A stretch of 64,000 nt of DNA from Sphingomonas sp. J315. GTDB lineage: Bacteria; Pseudomonadota; Alphaproteobacteria; Sphingomonadales; Sphingomonadaceae. Within the stretch, counting starts at the first letter, position 1. The number at the start of each line of letters is the position of its first letter. The notes below the pieces were generated by a model that was not told where the DNA came from, made no database searches, and worked only from the letters and a program-made list of their open reading frames with translations. This document shows, in pieces, positions 53,695-62,612 of this stretch. Position numbers and translations under genes: made by a program. The stretch covers positions 3,400,501 to 3,464,500 of the forward strand of contig NZ_CP088296.1 of assembly GCF_024666595.1 (NCBI RefSeq), read 5' to 3'.

Positions 53695-55783
53695 CTAATC
53701 GGCCAGGATCAGCGCATCCAGCGCGACCACGCCCTCACCCTCGGGATAGACCACCACCGGATTGAGGTCGATTTCGCGGATCGACGGCGTCCCCGCCAGC
53801 ACGCGACCCAGCCCCGCGATCAGCGTCGCCACCGCATCGACATCCAGCGCGGGTGATCCGCGATATCCGTCGAGCAACGCACCCTGTTTGAGCGCGCGCA
53901 GTTCCGCGACGATCGCGTCATGGGTCAGATCGTGCGGCAACAGCCGGACGTCGTGGAGCAATTCGGCGGTCACCCCGCCAAAGCCCGCCAAAATCACCGG
54001 CCCCCATTCGGGATCGTTGCGCGCGCCGATAATCAGCTCGACCCCGCGCTTGCCCATCGCCTCGACCTGCGCGCCGTCGAGCGCGATTGCTGAATCATAG
54101 GCGGCGACATTGGCGAACAGCCGTTCCCATGCCGCATCCAGCGCGGCATCGTCGGCAATGTTGAGGATCACACCGCCCGCGTCGCTCTTGTGGCTCAAGT
54201 CCGCCGACTGCGCCTTGATCGCGACCGGATAGCCGACCTTCGCGGCAATTGCCTTCGCTTCGCCCAGATCGGCCGCAAAGCCACCGGCGGGGAAGGGGAT
54301 GCCGACCGGCGCGAGCAGCTGCTTGGCGCGATATTCGGGGATCACCCCCGATGGCAGATCGAGCGCAATCGTCGCCGCATCCGCCGTCGCAAAATCGCGT
54401 TCGGCCAGCTTGCCCAGATGCCTTAGCGCGCGGAAGGCGCGGTCGGGCGAGGGGAAATAGGGCACGCCGATCGCACGCAGCCCGGCGATATACTCTGCAG
54501 GAACCTCCGCCCCGTCGTCGATCCCGGCAAAGATCACCGGCTTGTGCGGGCTCAGCGCCGTCACCGCGTCGATGATCGCGGGGAATTTGCGGGCGCAGGT
54601 CGCCGGGTCGGTCTGGATGATTCCGAACACCAGTGCCGCGAAATTGTCGTCCGCCAGCAACGGGATCAGCGTGCGGCGATACAGATCGGGGTCGACCAGC
54701 GCCTGCGCGGTCAGGTCCATCGGGTTGGACACCGGAATGAAGTCGGGAATCGCGGCCCGCATTTCCTCCGCAGTCGCGCCGTCCATCGCGGGAAGGTCGA
54801 GGCCGATATTCTCTGCCAGGTCCAGCGTCAGCGCCTTGAATGCGCCGCTCTCGGTCAGCACCGCGGTGCCGCCGCGCCGCACCGGCTTGGCGCGCACCGC
54901 CAGCTCGACGACATCGCCCAGCGCTTCGAGGCTGTCGACCAGCACGACGCCGGCGCGCTCGACCTTGGCCTTCATCAGCTGCCAGTCGCCCGCCATCGCG
55001 CCGGTATGCGTCGCGGCGCTTTCGCGCGCGGCGCTAGACGTGCCGGGGTGAAGCAGCACGATATGCTTGCCCGCCGCGCGTGCCTTCTCGGCGAACGCGA
55101 GGAAACGCGCGGGCTTGCGGAACTGCTCGACGATCATCGCGATCGCAGGCGTTTCGGGATCGTCGATCAGATATTCGACATAATCCTCGACGCCGGACGC
55201 CGCCTCGTTCCCGGTGGAGACGGACACGGTGATGCCCAGCCCCTTGCTCATCAGCGTCGCGCCCAGCACGACCGCCATCGCGCCCGACTGGCTGACGATG
55301 CCGATCGTCGGCTTGCCGGTGAGGTCCAGCACCGGCGTCTCGACGAAGGTCAGCGGGACGCCCGCGGCATAGTTGACCATGCCAAGGCAATTCGGTCCTT
55401 CGACCACCATCCCGTGTTCGTGGGCGATCCGCGCGACCTCGGCCTGTGCGGCCAGCCCTTCCTCGCCGCCCTCGGCAAAGCCTGCCGAAAAGATGATCGC
55501 CGCGCCGACTCCCCGCGCCGCCAGCGCCTGCACCGCGCCCAGCACTGCCGGTCCCGGGATCGCCAGCACCGCCGCATCCACGCCGTGCGGCAATTCGTCG
55601 ATCGACTTCAGGCACGGCCGCCCGTCGATCGCGTCGCGCTTCGGATTGATCAGGTGGATGTCCCCGGCATAGCCGTGCCGCTCGAGGTTGCGCAGTACCG
55701 AATTGCCCAGCGCACCGGGCGTGGGGGGACGCGCCCACGATCACGACCGAGCGGGGGGTCAGGAGACGGGAAAGGTCGGGCAT
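53695..55783 (-). CDS. ferA: Feruloyl-CoA synthetase, NDP-forming acyl-CoA synthetase family (frameshifted at G6)
   Basis: About 695 residues: an N-terminal CoA-binding/succinyl-CoA-synthetase-alpha-like part (RSVVIVGAS, VVEGPNCLGMVNYAAG, GIVSQSGAMAVVLGA) and a C-terminal ATP-grasp part (SGVIPEYRAKQLLAPVGIP, AIKAQSADLSHKSDAGGV, VELIIGARNDPEWG). Removing one base from plus-strand G6 55733-55738 joins VVIVGASP to TPGALGNSVLRNLERHG; a second G6 at 55752-55757 is in frame. Sphingobium FerA is of this ADP-forming type. With ferB and a vanillin-type dehydrogenase alongside, it should activate ferulate and p-coumarate. Start ATG 55783 is favoured by GAGGA; 55786 is possible. Confidence 0.85.
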
Positions 55784-55810
55784 CATGTCCTCGATGCTGG
55801 AATCTGTGGC

Positions 55811-55904
55811 CACCCTCACCCTTCCGGCGCTGCGCGCCTCCCTCCCTCTCCCATTGGGAGAGGGAAGGGGCCCGCGAGCGCAGCGAGTGGGAAGGGTGAG
55901 GGTG
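55811..55904. repeat. Palindromic intergenic repeat between ferA and ferB
   Basis: CACCCTCACCCTTCC (55811-55825) is repeated inverted as GGAAGGGTGAGGGTG (55890-55904), a perfect 15-bp stem. Inside lies a second perfect hairpin, CCCTCTCCCA/TGGGAGAGGG (55844-55863 region). The whole forms a two-level fold of about 94 bases. Repeats of this make-up are scattered in many sphingomonad genomes as far as I recall; it may be a REP-like or miniature mobile element, or an mRNA-stabilising or terminating structure between ferB and ferA. Confidence 0.75.
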
Positions 55905-55921
55905 ACGTCAGTGTCGTCGGC

Positions 55922-56764
55922 TCACGCCTTCACGCGGTCCTTGTCATACGCGCCCAGGCCCGGTTTGTAGCTCTTCTCGTCGATGAACTGGCGGATGCCT
56001 TCCTTGCGGCCGTCATTGTCGTAGCTGTTGGCGGCTTCCTGCGCGCGGATCAGATAATCCTCGGCATCGTCATAGCTCATCAGGCCAACGCGACGTACCG
56101 CGTCCTTGGTTGCCTTCAATGCCACCGGGTTCTTCTTGAGCAGCACGTTGGCCACCTCGGTCACGCGCTCCTTGAGCTGCGAGAGCGGCATCGATTCATT
56201 GACCAGCCCCCAATCGGCGGCGGTCTTGCCGTCGATATTCTCGCCCATCATCGCATGGTACATCGCCTTGCGGAACGGGAGCAGCTCGGTCGCCACCTTG
56301 GTCGCGCCGCCGCCGGGCAGGATCCCCCAGTTGATCTCGGACAGGCCGAACTGCGCCTCGTCGGCGGCAAAGGCGAGGTCGCACGCGAACAATGGGCCAT
56401 ATGCGCCGCCGAAGCACCAGCCATTGACCATCGCGATCGTCGGCTTCTGGTACCAGCGCAGGCGGCGCCACCAGCCATAGGCCTCACGCTGCGCCTGACG
56501 GCTCGCGCCCAGGCCCTGCGCCTCGGTCTCGCGGAAATATTCCTTGAGGTCCATGCCGGCGCAGAACGCCTCGCCCTCGCCGGTCAGCACCAGCACGCCG
56601 ACATCGTCGCGATATTCGAGCTTGTCGAGCACTTCCATCATGTCGCGGTTCAGCGTCGGGCTCTGCGCGTTGCGCTTGTCCGGGCGGTTATACTTGACCC
56701 AGGCGATACCGTTTTCGACGCTGTAGGCGACGACGCCGTTGGTGCTCAGTTCGGTCATACTCAT
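55922..56764 (-). CDS. ferB: Feruloyl-CoA hydratase/lyase (HCHL, crotonase family)
   Basis: A 280-residue crotonase-fold enzyme that hydrates feruloyl-CoA (or p-coumaroyl-CoA) and splits it to vanillin (or 4-hydroxybenzaldehyde) and acetyl-CoA. It matches the characterised Pseudomonas HCHL closely from memory: VKYNRPDKRNAQSPTLNRDM, GEAFCAGMDLKEYFRE, KPTIAMVNGWCFGGAYGP, FGLSEINWGI with the catalytic Glu, and LLKKNPVALKATKDAVRR. It is fourth in the operon PrpD - aldehyde dehydrogenase - DUF3237 - ferB - ferA. The ATG at 56764 (AGGGAC upstream) or 56758 may be used. Confidence 0.93.
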   Translation of the reverse strand: MSMTELSTNGVVAYSVENGIAWVKYNRPDKRNAQSPTLNRDMMEVLDKLEYRDDVGVLVLTGEGEAFCAGMDLKEYFRETEAQGLGASRQAQREAYGWWRRLRWYQKPTIAMVNGWCFGGAYGPLFACDLAFAADEAQFGLSEINWGILPGGGATKVATELLPFRKAMYHAMMGENIDGKTAADWGLVNESMPLSQLKERVTEVANVLLKKNPVALKATKDAVRRVGLMSYDDAEDYLIRAQEAANSYDNDGRKEGIRQFIDEKSYKPGLGAYDKDRVKA

Positions 56765-56788
56765 GTCCCTGTTGGGCGCTGCATGCGC

Positions 56789-57317
56789 CTATTCGACGAT
56801 GTAGAAATCGATCACGACGTGATCGGGCATTCGGATGCCGCGCCCGACCAGCACCTTGCTGCGCAGCCACTGATGCGCGCCGGGTGGGGGATCGAAGCTC
56901 GCGGCGGAGCGGAAATAATAGCTGCCGGGATCGACCTTCTCGCCGCGCGCGATCCTGTCGGTCACCTCGGGGCTGGCGACGCGGACGCCGACATTGTGGA
57001 TGCCGATCACCGCGCCATCGGCCGCCTTGAGGAAGTAGCGCGCCTCGACACTGGTCACACCGCCGGCATGGATCGCCTGCCAGTCGCCGCCGCCCGGCAG
57101 GACCGTGCCGGTCAGGCGCGGGCCGGTGATCGTGCCGCCGGTGATCGGGATGAAGCGCTTGCGCGCGCCGTCGATCTCACCCCTGCTCGACCGGAGCCGT
57201 CACCTCGACCCGCGCCGAAAAGGCGTAGGTCAAAGTCGGGGCGGAGGCGGACTGGCCGACAGCCAGCCCGATGCCCGCCACTGCGGCCAGAGCAAGGGAA
57301 GGGGAGAGCGCGCCCAT
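56789..57317 (-). CDS. Exported DUF3237 protein in the ferulate operon (frameshifted at C4)
   Basis: About 175 residues. ATG 57317 opens a signal-like N-terminus (LALAAVAGIGLAVGQSASAP) followed by FSARVEVTAPVEQG; removing one base from the C4 at 57180-57183 continues EIDGARKRFIPITGGTITGP, then GDWQAIHAGGVTSVEARYFL and ending DHVVIDFYIVE. This is the small beta-barrel DUF3237 family, of unknown function and frequent in aromatic-degradation operons. It starts 5 bp after the aldehyde dehydrogenase stop and ends 24 bp before ferB. The export signal is odd beside cytoplasmic enzymes. Confidence 0.75.
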
Positions 57318-57321
57318 CGGA

Positions 57322-58746
57322 TCAGATCGGGTAATGGCCCGGTTCGGTCTCGATCGTGATCCAGCGCAACTCGGTAAAGCTGTCGATGCCCGCGCGCCCG
57401 CCGAACTTGCCGTAACCCGATGCCTTGACCCCGCCGAACGGCATCTGCGCCTCGTCATGCACGGTCGGGCCGTTCACGTGGCAGATGCCCGACTTGATCT
57501 GCTTCGCGACCTTCAGGCCGCGCGCGGTGTCGCGGGTGAACACCGATGCCGACAGGCCATATTCGGTGTCGTTGGCCAGTTCGATTGCATGCGCCTCGTC
57601 GCGCGCGCGGATCACGCCCACGACGGGGCCAAAGCTCTCGTCGCGGAACAGCTTCATCTCCGGCGTCACCTTGTCGATGACATGCGCGGGCATCAGTACA
57701 CCGTTGGCGTCGCCGCCATTGACCTGCACCGCGCCGTGCGAAACCGCGTCGGCGATCAGCGACGTGCAGTGATCCACGGTCTTCTGATCGACGACCGCGC
57801 CCAGCGGGGTCTTGCCCTCGCGCGGATCGCCGACCGCCATCGTCCCGACCTTCGCAGCGAACTTGCTCACGAACGCGTCCGCGACGCTGTCGACGACGAT
57901 GATCCGCTCGGTCGACATGCAGATCTGGCCCTGGTTCATGAACGCGCCGAACGCAGCGGCCTTGACCGCCTCGTCGAGGTCCGCGTCTTCGAGCACGATC
58001 AGCGGCGCCTTGCCGCCCAGTTCGAGCAGCACGGGCTTCAGATGCTCCGCCGCGCGCTTGGCGATGATCCGGCCGACTGCGGTAGACCCGGTGAAGTTGA
58101 TCCGGCGGACATGCGGATTGTCGATCAGCGCCCCGACGATCTCGCCCGCGTCCTGCGGCGCGTTGGTCACGATGGTCACGGCGCCCTTGGGCAGCGCTTC
58201 GTCGAAAGCTTCGGCGATCAGGCTGTGGGTGCGCGGGCACTGCTCGCTCGCCTTGAGCACCACAGTGTTGCCGCACGCCAGCGGCACGGCGACCGCGCGC
58301 ACGCCCAGGATGATCGGTGCGTTCCACGGTGCGATGCCCAGCATCACGCCGACCGGCTCTCGCAGCGCCATCGCGATGCAACCGGGCTTGTCGGACGGGA
58401 TCACTTCGCCGCCGATCTGCGTCGTCAGCGCAGCGGCTTCGCGCACCATGCCGACCGCGAGCATCAGGTTGAAGCGCGCCCAGCCTTCGGTCGCGCCGAT
58501 CTCGCCCATCATCGCATCGACGAACTGGTCAGCCTTGGCGGCAAGCGCGTCGGCGGCCTTCGTAAGCGCGGCGCGGCGGGCATTCGGGCCGAGCGCCGAC
58601 CAGGCCGGGAAGGCGGCGGCGGCGGCTTCGACGGCTTCATCCGCGTCGGCGACGCTGAACGCTTTCGCCTCGGTCGCCACGGCGCCGGTGACCGGGTTCA
58701 GACGGGTAAAGGTGACGCCGGGAGCCGGCGGTGCGATCGTAGCCAT
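57322..58746 (-). CDS. Aldehyde dehydrogenase, vanillin dehydrogenase type
   Basis: A 474-residue NAD-dependent aldehyde dehydrogenase. Motifs: GIAPWNAPIILGVRAVA (catalytic Asn), NFTGSTAVGR (cofactor), VLLELGGKAPLIVL (Glu), NQGQICMSTERI (nucleophile Cys), PFGGVKASGYGKFGG. The C-terminal ELRWITIETEPGHYPI is typical of vanillin/salicylaldehyde dehydrogenases. It converts vanillin from ferB to vanillate. It starts 33 bp after the MmgE/PrpD stop, in an AT-rich spacer with GTTAT-ATAAC repeats that could hold an internal promoter. Confidence 0.88.
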   Translation of the reverse strand: MATIAPPAPGVTFTRLNPVTGAVATEAKAFSVADADEAVEAAAAAFPAWSALGPNARRAALTKAADALAAKADQFVDAMMGEIGATEGWARFNLMLAVGMVREAAALTTQIGGEVIPSDKPGCIAMALREPVGVMLGIAPWNAPIILGVRAVAVPLACGNTVVLKASEQCPRTHSLIAEAFDEALPKGAVTIVTNAPQDAGEIVGALIDNPHVRRINFTGSTAVGRIIAKRAAEHLKPVLLELGGKAPLIVLEDADLDEAVKAAAFGAFMNQGQICMSTERIIVVDSVADAFVSKFAAKVGTMAVGDPREGKTPLGAVVDQKTVDHCTSLIADAVSHGAVQVNGGDANGVLMPAHVIDKVTPEMKLFRDESFGPVVGVIRARDEAHAIELANDTEYGLSASVFTRDTARGLKVAKQIKSGICHVNGPTVHDEAQMPFGGVKASGYGKFGGRAGIDSFTELRWITIETEPGHYPI

Positions 58747-58779
58747 GAACCTCTCCTTTATATTGTTATGCTATATAAC

Positions 58780-60171
58780 CTAAGTTTCAGGCGCGCAAGC
58801 CGGTTGATCGATCAGGCTGCACGCCGGACGATCTGGTGAAAAATCGAGGATGTTCAACGCCATGGTCTGCGCGCGGCGCGCGTCGATCGGCTGCGCGGCA
58901 TGGGCGGCGCAATCGACGAATTTGGCGATCAGCGACTCATTATCCATCGGTCGGTCGGGGTGCCCGGCGGCCTGCATCACGCGATGGATCAGGACACAGC
59001 CATCGTCGAGCGTGACCGCCAGCGATCCGCTCGCCGCTTGGCCCCGGCCCCAGTCGGGATTGCGCCGCTCGACCACCTTGTGCGCCAGTGCCCGTGTCGC
59101 CGGATCAGCGATGCGCTCCGCCGCGAAGCTGTCGAGCGTTACGGCCCCGTCGATCAGCGCTGCCGCAACGGTGTAGGGGATCGAAAATTTCGCATCGATC
59201 GCGCGGCCCGGTTCGGCCTTTACCGGCTGCGGGCGGATCAGCATTTCCTGGATCGGCCCGGTCTCCGCCTCGATCCGCACCACCCGCGCCGGATCGATCC
59301 GGTCGCGCAGCACCAGCGCCGCCTCGATATAGGGATGCGTCCCCCGGCACGCGGGCCAGGGCTTGAAGCTAACCTGATCGCCCAGAAAAGCTTCGCCCAG
59401 CCCGTCGAGCAGCGCGTCGCGCGGCGCACCCCCGCCATAGACGGCGAAGAACCCCGCACGCCCCTCCAGCGGCTCGGCGAACGCCGTCGCGCCAGCCTCG
59501 GCCAGCAACGCCGCCTCGACCGCCGCCCGCGCCACCAGCCCCTCGCGCACGCCCCGGATCGGCGAGGTCGCATCATATTTGATCTCGCTCGGAAAGCTGC
59601 CCTGCAACAGCGCCAGTCCCATCGCATGCCGGATGCCATCCGCGTCCAGCCCGATGAACCGCGCGCACGCCGCCGCCGTGGCGATCAGATTGACCAAAGG
59701 CGGCGGATACCAGCCGCCTTCCTCATAGGGTCGCGGCGCCGCGATCGACAGGCGACAGGCAAGGTCGCTTCCTGCCGCCATCGCGGCCAGAAACTCCCCG
59801 AACGCCAGCGCGGGCCGCGCATCGGCGAGCGCGAGCAGGGCAGGGACCAGCGCCGCATTGGGATGCGCCGGCCCTGCGTCGAACGTGTCCCCGAAATCCA
59901 GCTGATGCGCCAGCGCGCCATTGGCCAGCGCCGCCAGCGCGGGCGTGCTCGACCCGCCAAAGCCGATCAGCCGCGACGGCCCGGGAGTCGTCTCGGCGTG
60001 GCGGCGATAGGGTGCAGCATCCTCGCCGAGTCCGGTCGCGCCCAGCGTTACCCCCACCGCATCGAGCAGCGCGCGCCGCGTCGCGTGCCGGGTCGCCTCC
60101 GGCAGCACGTCATGCGGCAGTCCCGCAAAATGCGCCGCGATGGTCGCCGAAATAGCTTTATCACAAAACAT
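58780..60171 (-). CDS. MmgE/PrpD-family protein
   Basis: About 463 residues from ATG 60171 (TTG 60180 in frame is an alternative). Family features: ARHATRRALLDAVGVTLGAT-like region (ATRRALLDAVGVTLGA), ALANGALAHQLDFGDTFDAG, SFKPWPACRGTHPYIEAALV, KFSIPYTVAAALIDGAVTL. Members include 2-methylcitrate dehydratase and other lyases of polycarboxylates. No other methylcitrate-cycle genes are here, so this is probably a different lyase linked to the ferulate operon downstream or to the divergent hydrolase at 60231. A palindromic site (60176-60189) lies right at its start. Confidence 0.85.
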   Translation of the reverse strand: MFCDKAISATIAAHFAGLPHDVLPEATRHATRRALLDAVGVTLGATGLGEDAAPYRRHAETTPGPSRLIGFGGSSTPALAALANGALAHQLDFGDTFDAGPAHPNAALVPALLALADARPALAFGEFLAAMAAGSDLACRLSIAAPRPYEEGGWYPPPLVNLIATAAACARFIGLDADGIRHAMGLALLQGSFPSEIKYDATSPIRGVREGLVARAAVEAALLAEAGATAFAEPLEGRAGFFAVYGGGAPRDALLDGLGEAFLGDQVSFKPWPACRGTHPYIEAALVLRDRIDPARVVRIEAETGPIQEMLIRPQPVKAEPGRAIDAKFSIPYTVAAALIDGAVTLDSFAAERIADPATRALAHKVVERRNPDWGRGQAASGSLAVTLDDGCVLIHRVMQAAGHPDRPMDNESLIAKFVDCAAHAAQPIDARRAQTMALNILDFSPDRPACSLIDQPACAPET

Positions 60172-60175
60172 TCTA

Positions 60176-60189
60176 TGCAAACGCTTTCA
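60176..60189. promoter_or_regulatory. Second LacI-type operator candidate, divergent spacer
   Basis: TGCAAACGCTTTCA pairs with itself at six of seven positions and has the central CG of LacI/GalR sites. It differs from the GCAATCGATTGC sites, so a different regulator is expected. A near copy (TGCAAGCCCTTTCA) lies at 63642-63655 beside the lacI-type gene at the window's right edge. Nearby AGCTTTATCACA (60154-60165) recurs inverted at 63612-63623. Confidence 0.55.
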
Positions 60190-60230
60190 TCGGCTTTATC
60201 GGAAACGCAAGCAAAAAACGGGAGAGAGCG

Positions 60231-61487
60231 ATGCGGACAGGCGCGATTGCGGCGGTGACGATGCTGGCGATGACGCTGCCGGGGACCGCGCGACAGGAGC
60301 CGGCAGCGCAAATCCTGCCCGGCGGCGCGCGCTGGTCGGCGGAGGTTCCCGCCAACTGGAACGGCACGCTGCTGCTCTACAGCCGCGGCTATTCCCCCAA
60401 TGTCGGCAACCCCGACCCCGCGCCCAAACAGCATCGTCAGGCATTGCTCGACGCCGGCTATGCCATCGCCGGATCGGATTATGGCAGCGGCGGCTGGGCG
60501 CTCGAACAGGCGGTCCCGGCCCAGCGCGCCACCATTGCCGCCTTCGCCGCGAAGCACGGCAAGCCAAAGCGAGTCATCGCCTGGGGCAGCTCGATGGGCG
60601 GCTTGGTCAGCACCGCGCTGGCCGAGGCGAAGGGCAGCGGCATCGACGGTGCCGCGCCGATGTGCGCGTCGATCGGCGGTTCGCTCGGCATGATGAACAT
60701 GGCGCTCGACGGCGCCTATGCCTTCCGCACGCTGATCGCTCCCGATGCCGGCATCCGCGTCACCGGCATCGACGACGACCGCGTCAACGGCAAGCGTGTC
60801 GCCGATGCGCTGGCTGAGGCGGCCAAGACCCCGCAGGGCCGCGCGCGCATCGCGCTGGCCGGTGTGCTGGCGGGCATCCCCGGCTGGACCAGCCGCGACA
60901 AGCCCCAGCCTGCCGCCACCGATTACGCCGCACAAGGCGCGGAGATCGCAAAGTCCTTCGTCATGGGAGTCTATCTCCCGCGCACCGATCAGGAGGCGCG
61001 CGCGGGCGGCACCTTCAGCTGGAACACCGGCATCGACTATCGCGCCCAGCTCGCCAGGTCGGGCCGCCGCGCGATGGTCGAGGCGCTGTACCGCGACGCC
61101 GGGCTCAAGCTCGATGCCGACCTCGCCACCCTCAACGCCGGCAAGCGCATCGCCGCCGACCCCAAGGCAGTCGCCTATATGCGCGCCAATTACACCCCCA
61201 ATGCCCGCCCGCTGGTGCCGCTGGTCGCGGTGCAGACGATCGGTGACGGCCTCACCGCGCCCGCCCTCCAGCGTGGCTATGCCGAGGCGGCGCGCGGCGA
61301 CGTGAAGAGCCTGTACGTCAACGCCGCGGGCCACTGCACCTTCGACACCGCAACCGTGCTGGCGACGATCCGTTATCTCGATACGCGGATCACGACCGGT
61401 AAATGGCCGCAAACCCCCGCCGCCTTCGTGCCGCACAAGCCCGCCCCAATGCTGCGCCCATGCTGGCGCGGCGGCAAATGTAGCTAG
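60231..61487 (+). CDS. Secreted alpha/beta hydrolase
   Basis: A 418-residue protein with a short signal-like N-terminus (AAVTMLAMTLPGTA). It opens with PGGARWSAEVPANWNGTLLL and has YAIAGSDYGSGGWALE, nucleophile elbow AWGSSMGGLVSTA and probable His in AAGHCTFD. It resembles tannase-like or DUF6351-type esterases only in general layout; I cannot name a substrate. GGGAGAG precedes ATG 60231. It is divergent from the MmgE/PrpD gene with a shared palindrome and convergent with the epimerase-like gene (4-bp overlap of ends). Confidence 0.82.
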   Translation: MRTGAIAAVTMLAMTLPGTARQEPAAQILPGGARWSAEVPANWNGTLLLYSRGYSPNVGNPDPAPKQHRQALLDAGYAIAGSDYGSGGWALEQAVPAQRATIAAFAAKHGKPKRVIAWGSSMGGLVSTALAEAKGSGIDGAAPMCASIGGSLGMMNMALDGAYAFRTLIAPDAGIRVTGIDDDRVNGKRVADALAEAAKTPQGRARIALAGVLAGIPGWTSRDKPQPAATDYAAQGAEIAKSFVMGVYLPRTDQEARAGGTFSWNTGIDYRAQLARSGRRAMVEALYRDAGLKLDADLATLNAGKRIAADPKAVAYMRANYTPNARPLVPLVAVQTIGDGLTAPALQRGYAEAARGDVKSLYVNAAGHCTFDTATVLATIRYLDTRITTGKWPQTPAAFVPHKPAPMLRPCWRGGKCS

Positions 61488-62608
61488 GTTTCGCCCGGCG
61501 CGCGCGGATGTGCGTGCGCATGGGAATAGGCGAGAACGTCCCCCGTCACCGCCGCGATCGCCACTCGGCTGCGCGCCATCTCGGCGATAATCCGATCCTC
61601 CAGCCCATAGTCGAACGCATCGCGCAGCAACGGCTCGACTGCCTCGCCCCGTGCGGGATCGTCCAGATACCAGCGCACCGTTTCGCGCAGCGCCTCTTCC
61701 GCCGGGATCAGCGCCACCCCAAGACGCGCCAGCTTGGTCGTGTCGAGGATCTGATGCCCGGTCGCCAGCGGATAGCGCGCATAGGGCCAGGCGGGCGCCG
61801 CCAGCTCCATCGGCACCGACACCAGCTCGACCGGGCTTCCCATTTCCTCGGCGATCACCGAAATCCAGCGCCGCAGCGTCAGCACCTCCGCGTCGGCGCA
61901 GTTGAACGTCTCGCCCGCCGCCACCTCGGGCCGGTCCACCGCCGCCAGCACGATCCGCGCGGCATTGGCGTTGTACAGCGCGCTGCGGACCAGGAACCCG
62001 CCCTCCGGCGCGATGATCCGCCGTCGCCCGTCGCGCAGTCGCCGGATTATGCTCCATTCGGTCGCGCCATCCTGACGCGGGCCATAGAGGCGCGGATAGC
62101 GCAGGATCGTCGCGGCAAAATCGCCCCGCGCGCCATGCTCGCGCACCGCCCGGTCGGCTTCGACGATGCGCTGGCCGAACTTGCCGAGCGGTTCGAGCGG
62201 CGTATCCTCGGACACCGGCCTCGCGCCGTCATAAGTGCGCGGGGCGAGCGCGGAAGCGTCGGCGGGCGCGTCCTCCGGCCGGAACATGCTCGCCGAATCG
62301 AGCCAGCCGGGATAGGCGCGCGTGCTGATCGCGATGAGCTGGTCCGTGCGCCCGGCCAGCGCCGCCGCGACCAGCCGCAACCGGCCATAATTCGCCACCG
62401 CCACGTCGAACCGCCGCCCCGCCAGCGCCGCCTCCAGCGACTCGGAGAAATGCGGATCCGCGGTGATCCGCTCTACCGATCCCGCGAACTTCACCGGGTG
62501 CCGCCCGGTGCTCAGCACCGACACGGCAAAGCCACGTTCGATCAGGCCGTTGACGACCAGCGGTCCGGTCGGGCCGGACCCGCCAACCACCAGCGCGCGG
62601 CGGGTCAC
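61484..62608 (-). CDS. NAD(P)-dependent epimerase/dehydratase-like protein
   Basis: A 374-residue extended short-chain dehydrogenase. From GTG 62608 it begins RRALVVGGSGPTGPLVVNGL, a Rossmann GxxGxxG variant. Further motifs are AVANYGRLRLVAAAL, AATILRYPRLYGPRQDG and FNCADAEVLTLRRWISVIAEE. The usual Tyr-x-x-x-Lys pair is not clear at the expected place, so catalysis is uncertain. It begins 4 bp after the stop of the upstream hydrolase gene, so the two form an operon. Confidence 0.82.
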   Translation of the reverse strand: MTRRALVVGGSGPTGPLVVNGLIERGFAVSVLSTGRHPVKFAGSVERITADPHFSESLEAALAGRRFDVAVANYGRLRLVAAALAGRTDQLIAISTRAYPGWLDSASMFRPEDAPADASALAPRTYDGARPVSEDTPLEPLGKFGQRIVEADRAVREHGARGDFAATILRYPRLYGPRQDGATEWSIIRRLRDGRRRIIAPEGGFLVRSALYNANAARIVLAAVDRPEVAAGETFNCADAEVLTLRRWISVIAEEMGSPVELVSVPMELAAPAWPYARYPLATGHQILDTTKLARLGVALIPAEEALRETVRWYLDDPARGEAVEPLLRDAFDYGLEDRIIAEMARSRVAIAAVTGDVLAYSHAHAHPRAPGET

Positions 62609-62612
62609 CCGG

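Noticed and set aside
2999..57183. Phase variation through poly-G tracts as explanation of the frameshifts
   Set aside because: Phase-variable tracts are usually longer than eight bases and lie in surface genes; here runs of four to six also affect ilvE, ferA and CoA-transferases, so over-calling is the simpler explanation.
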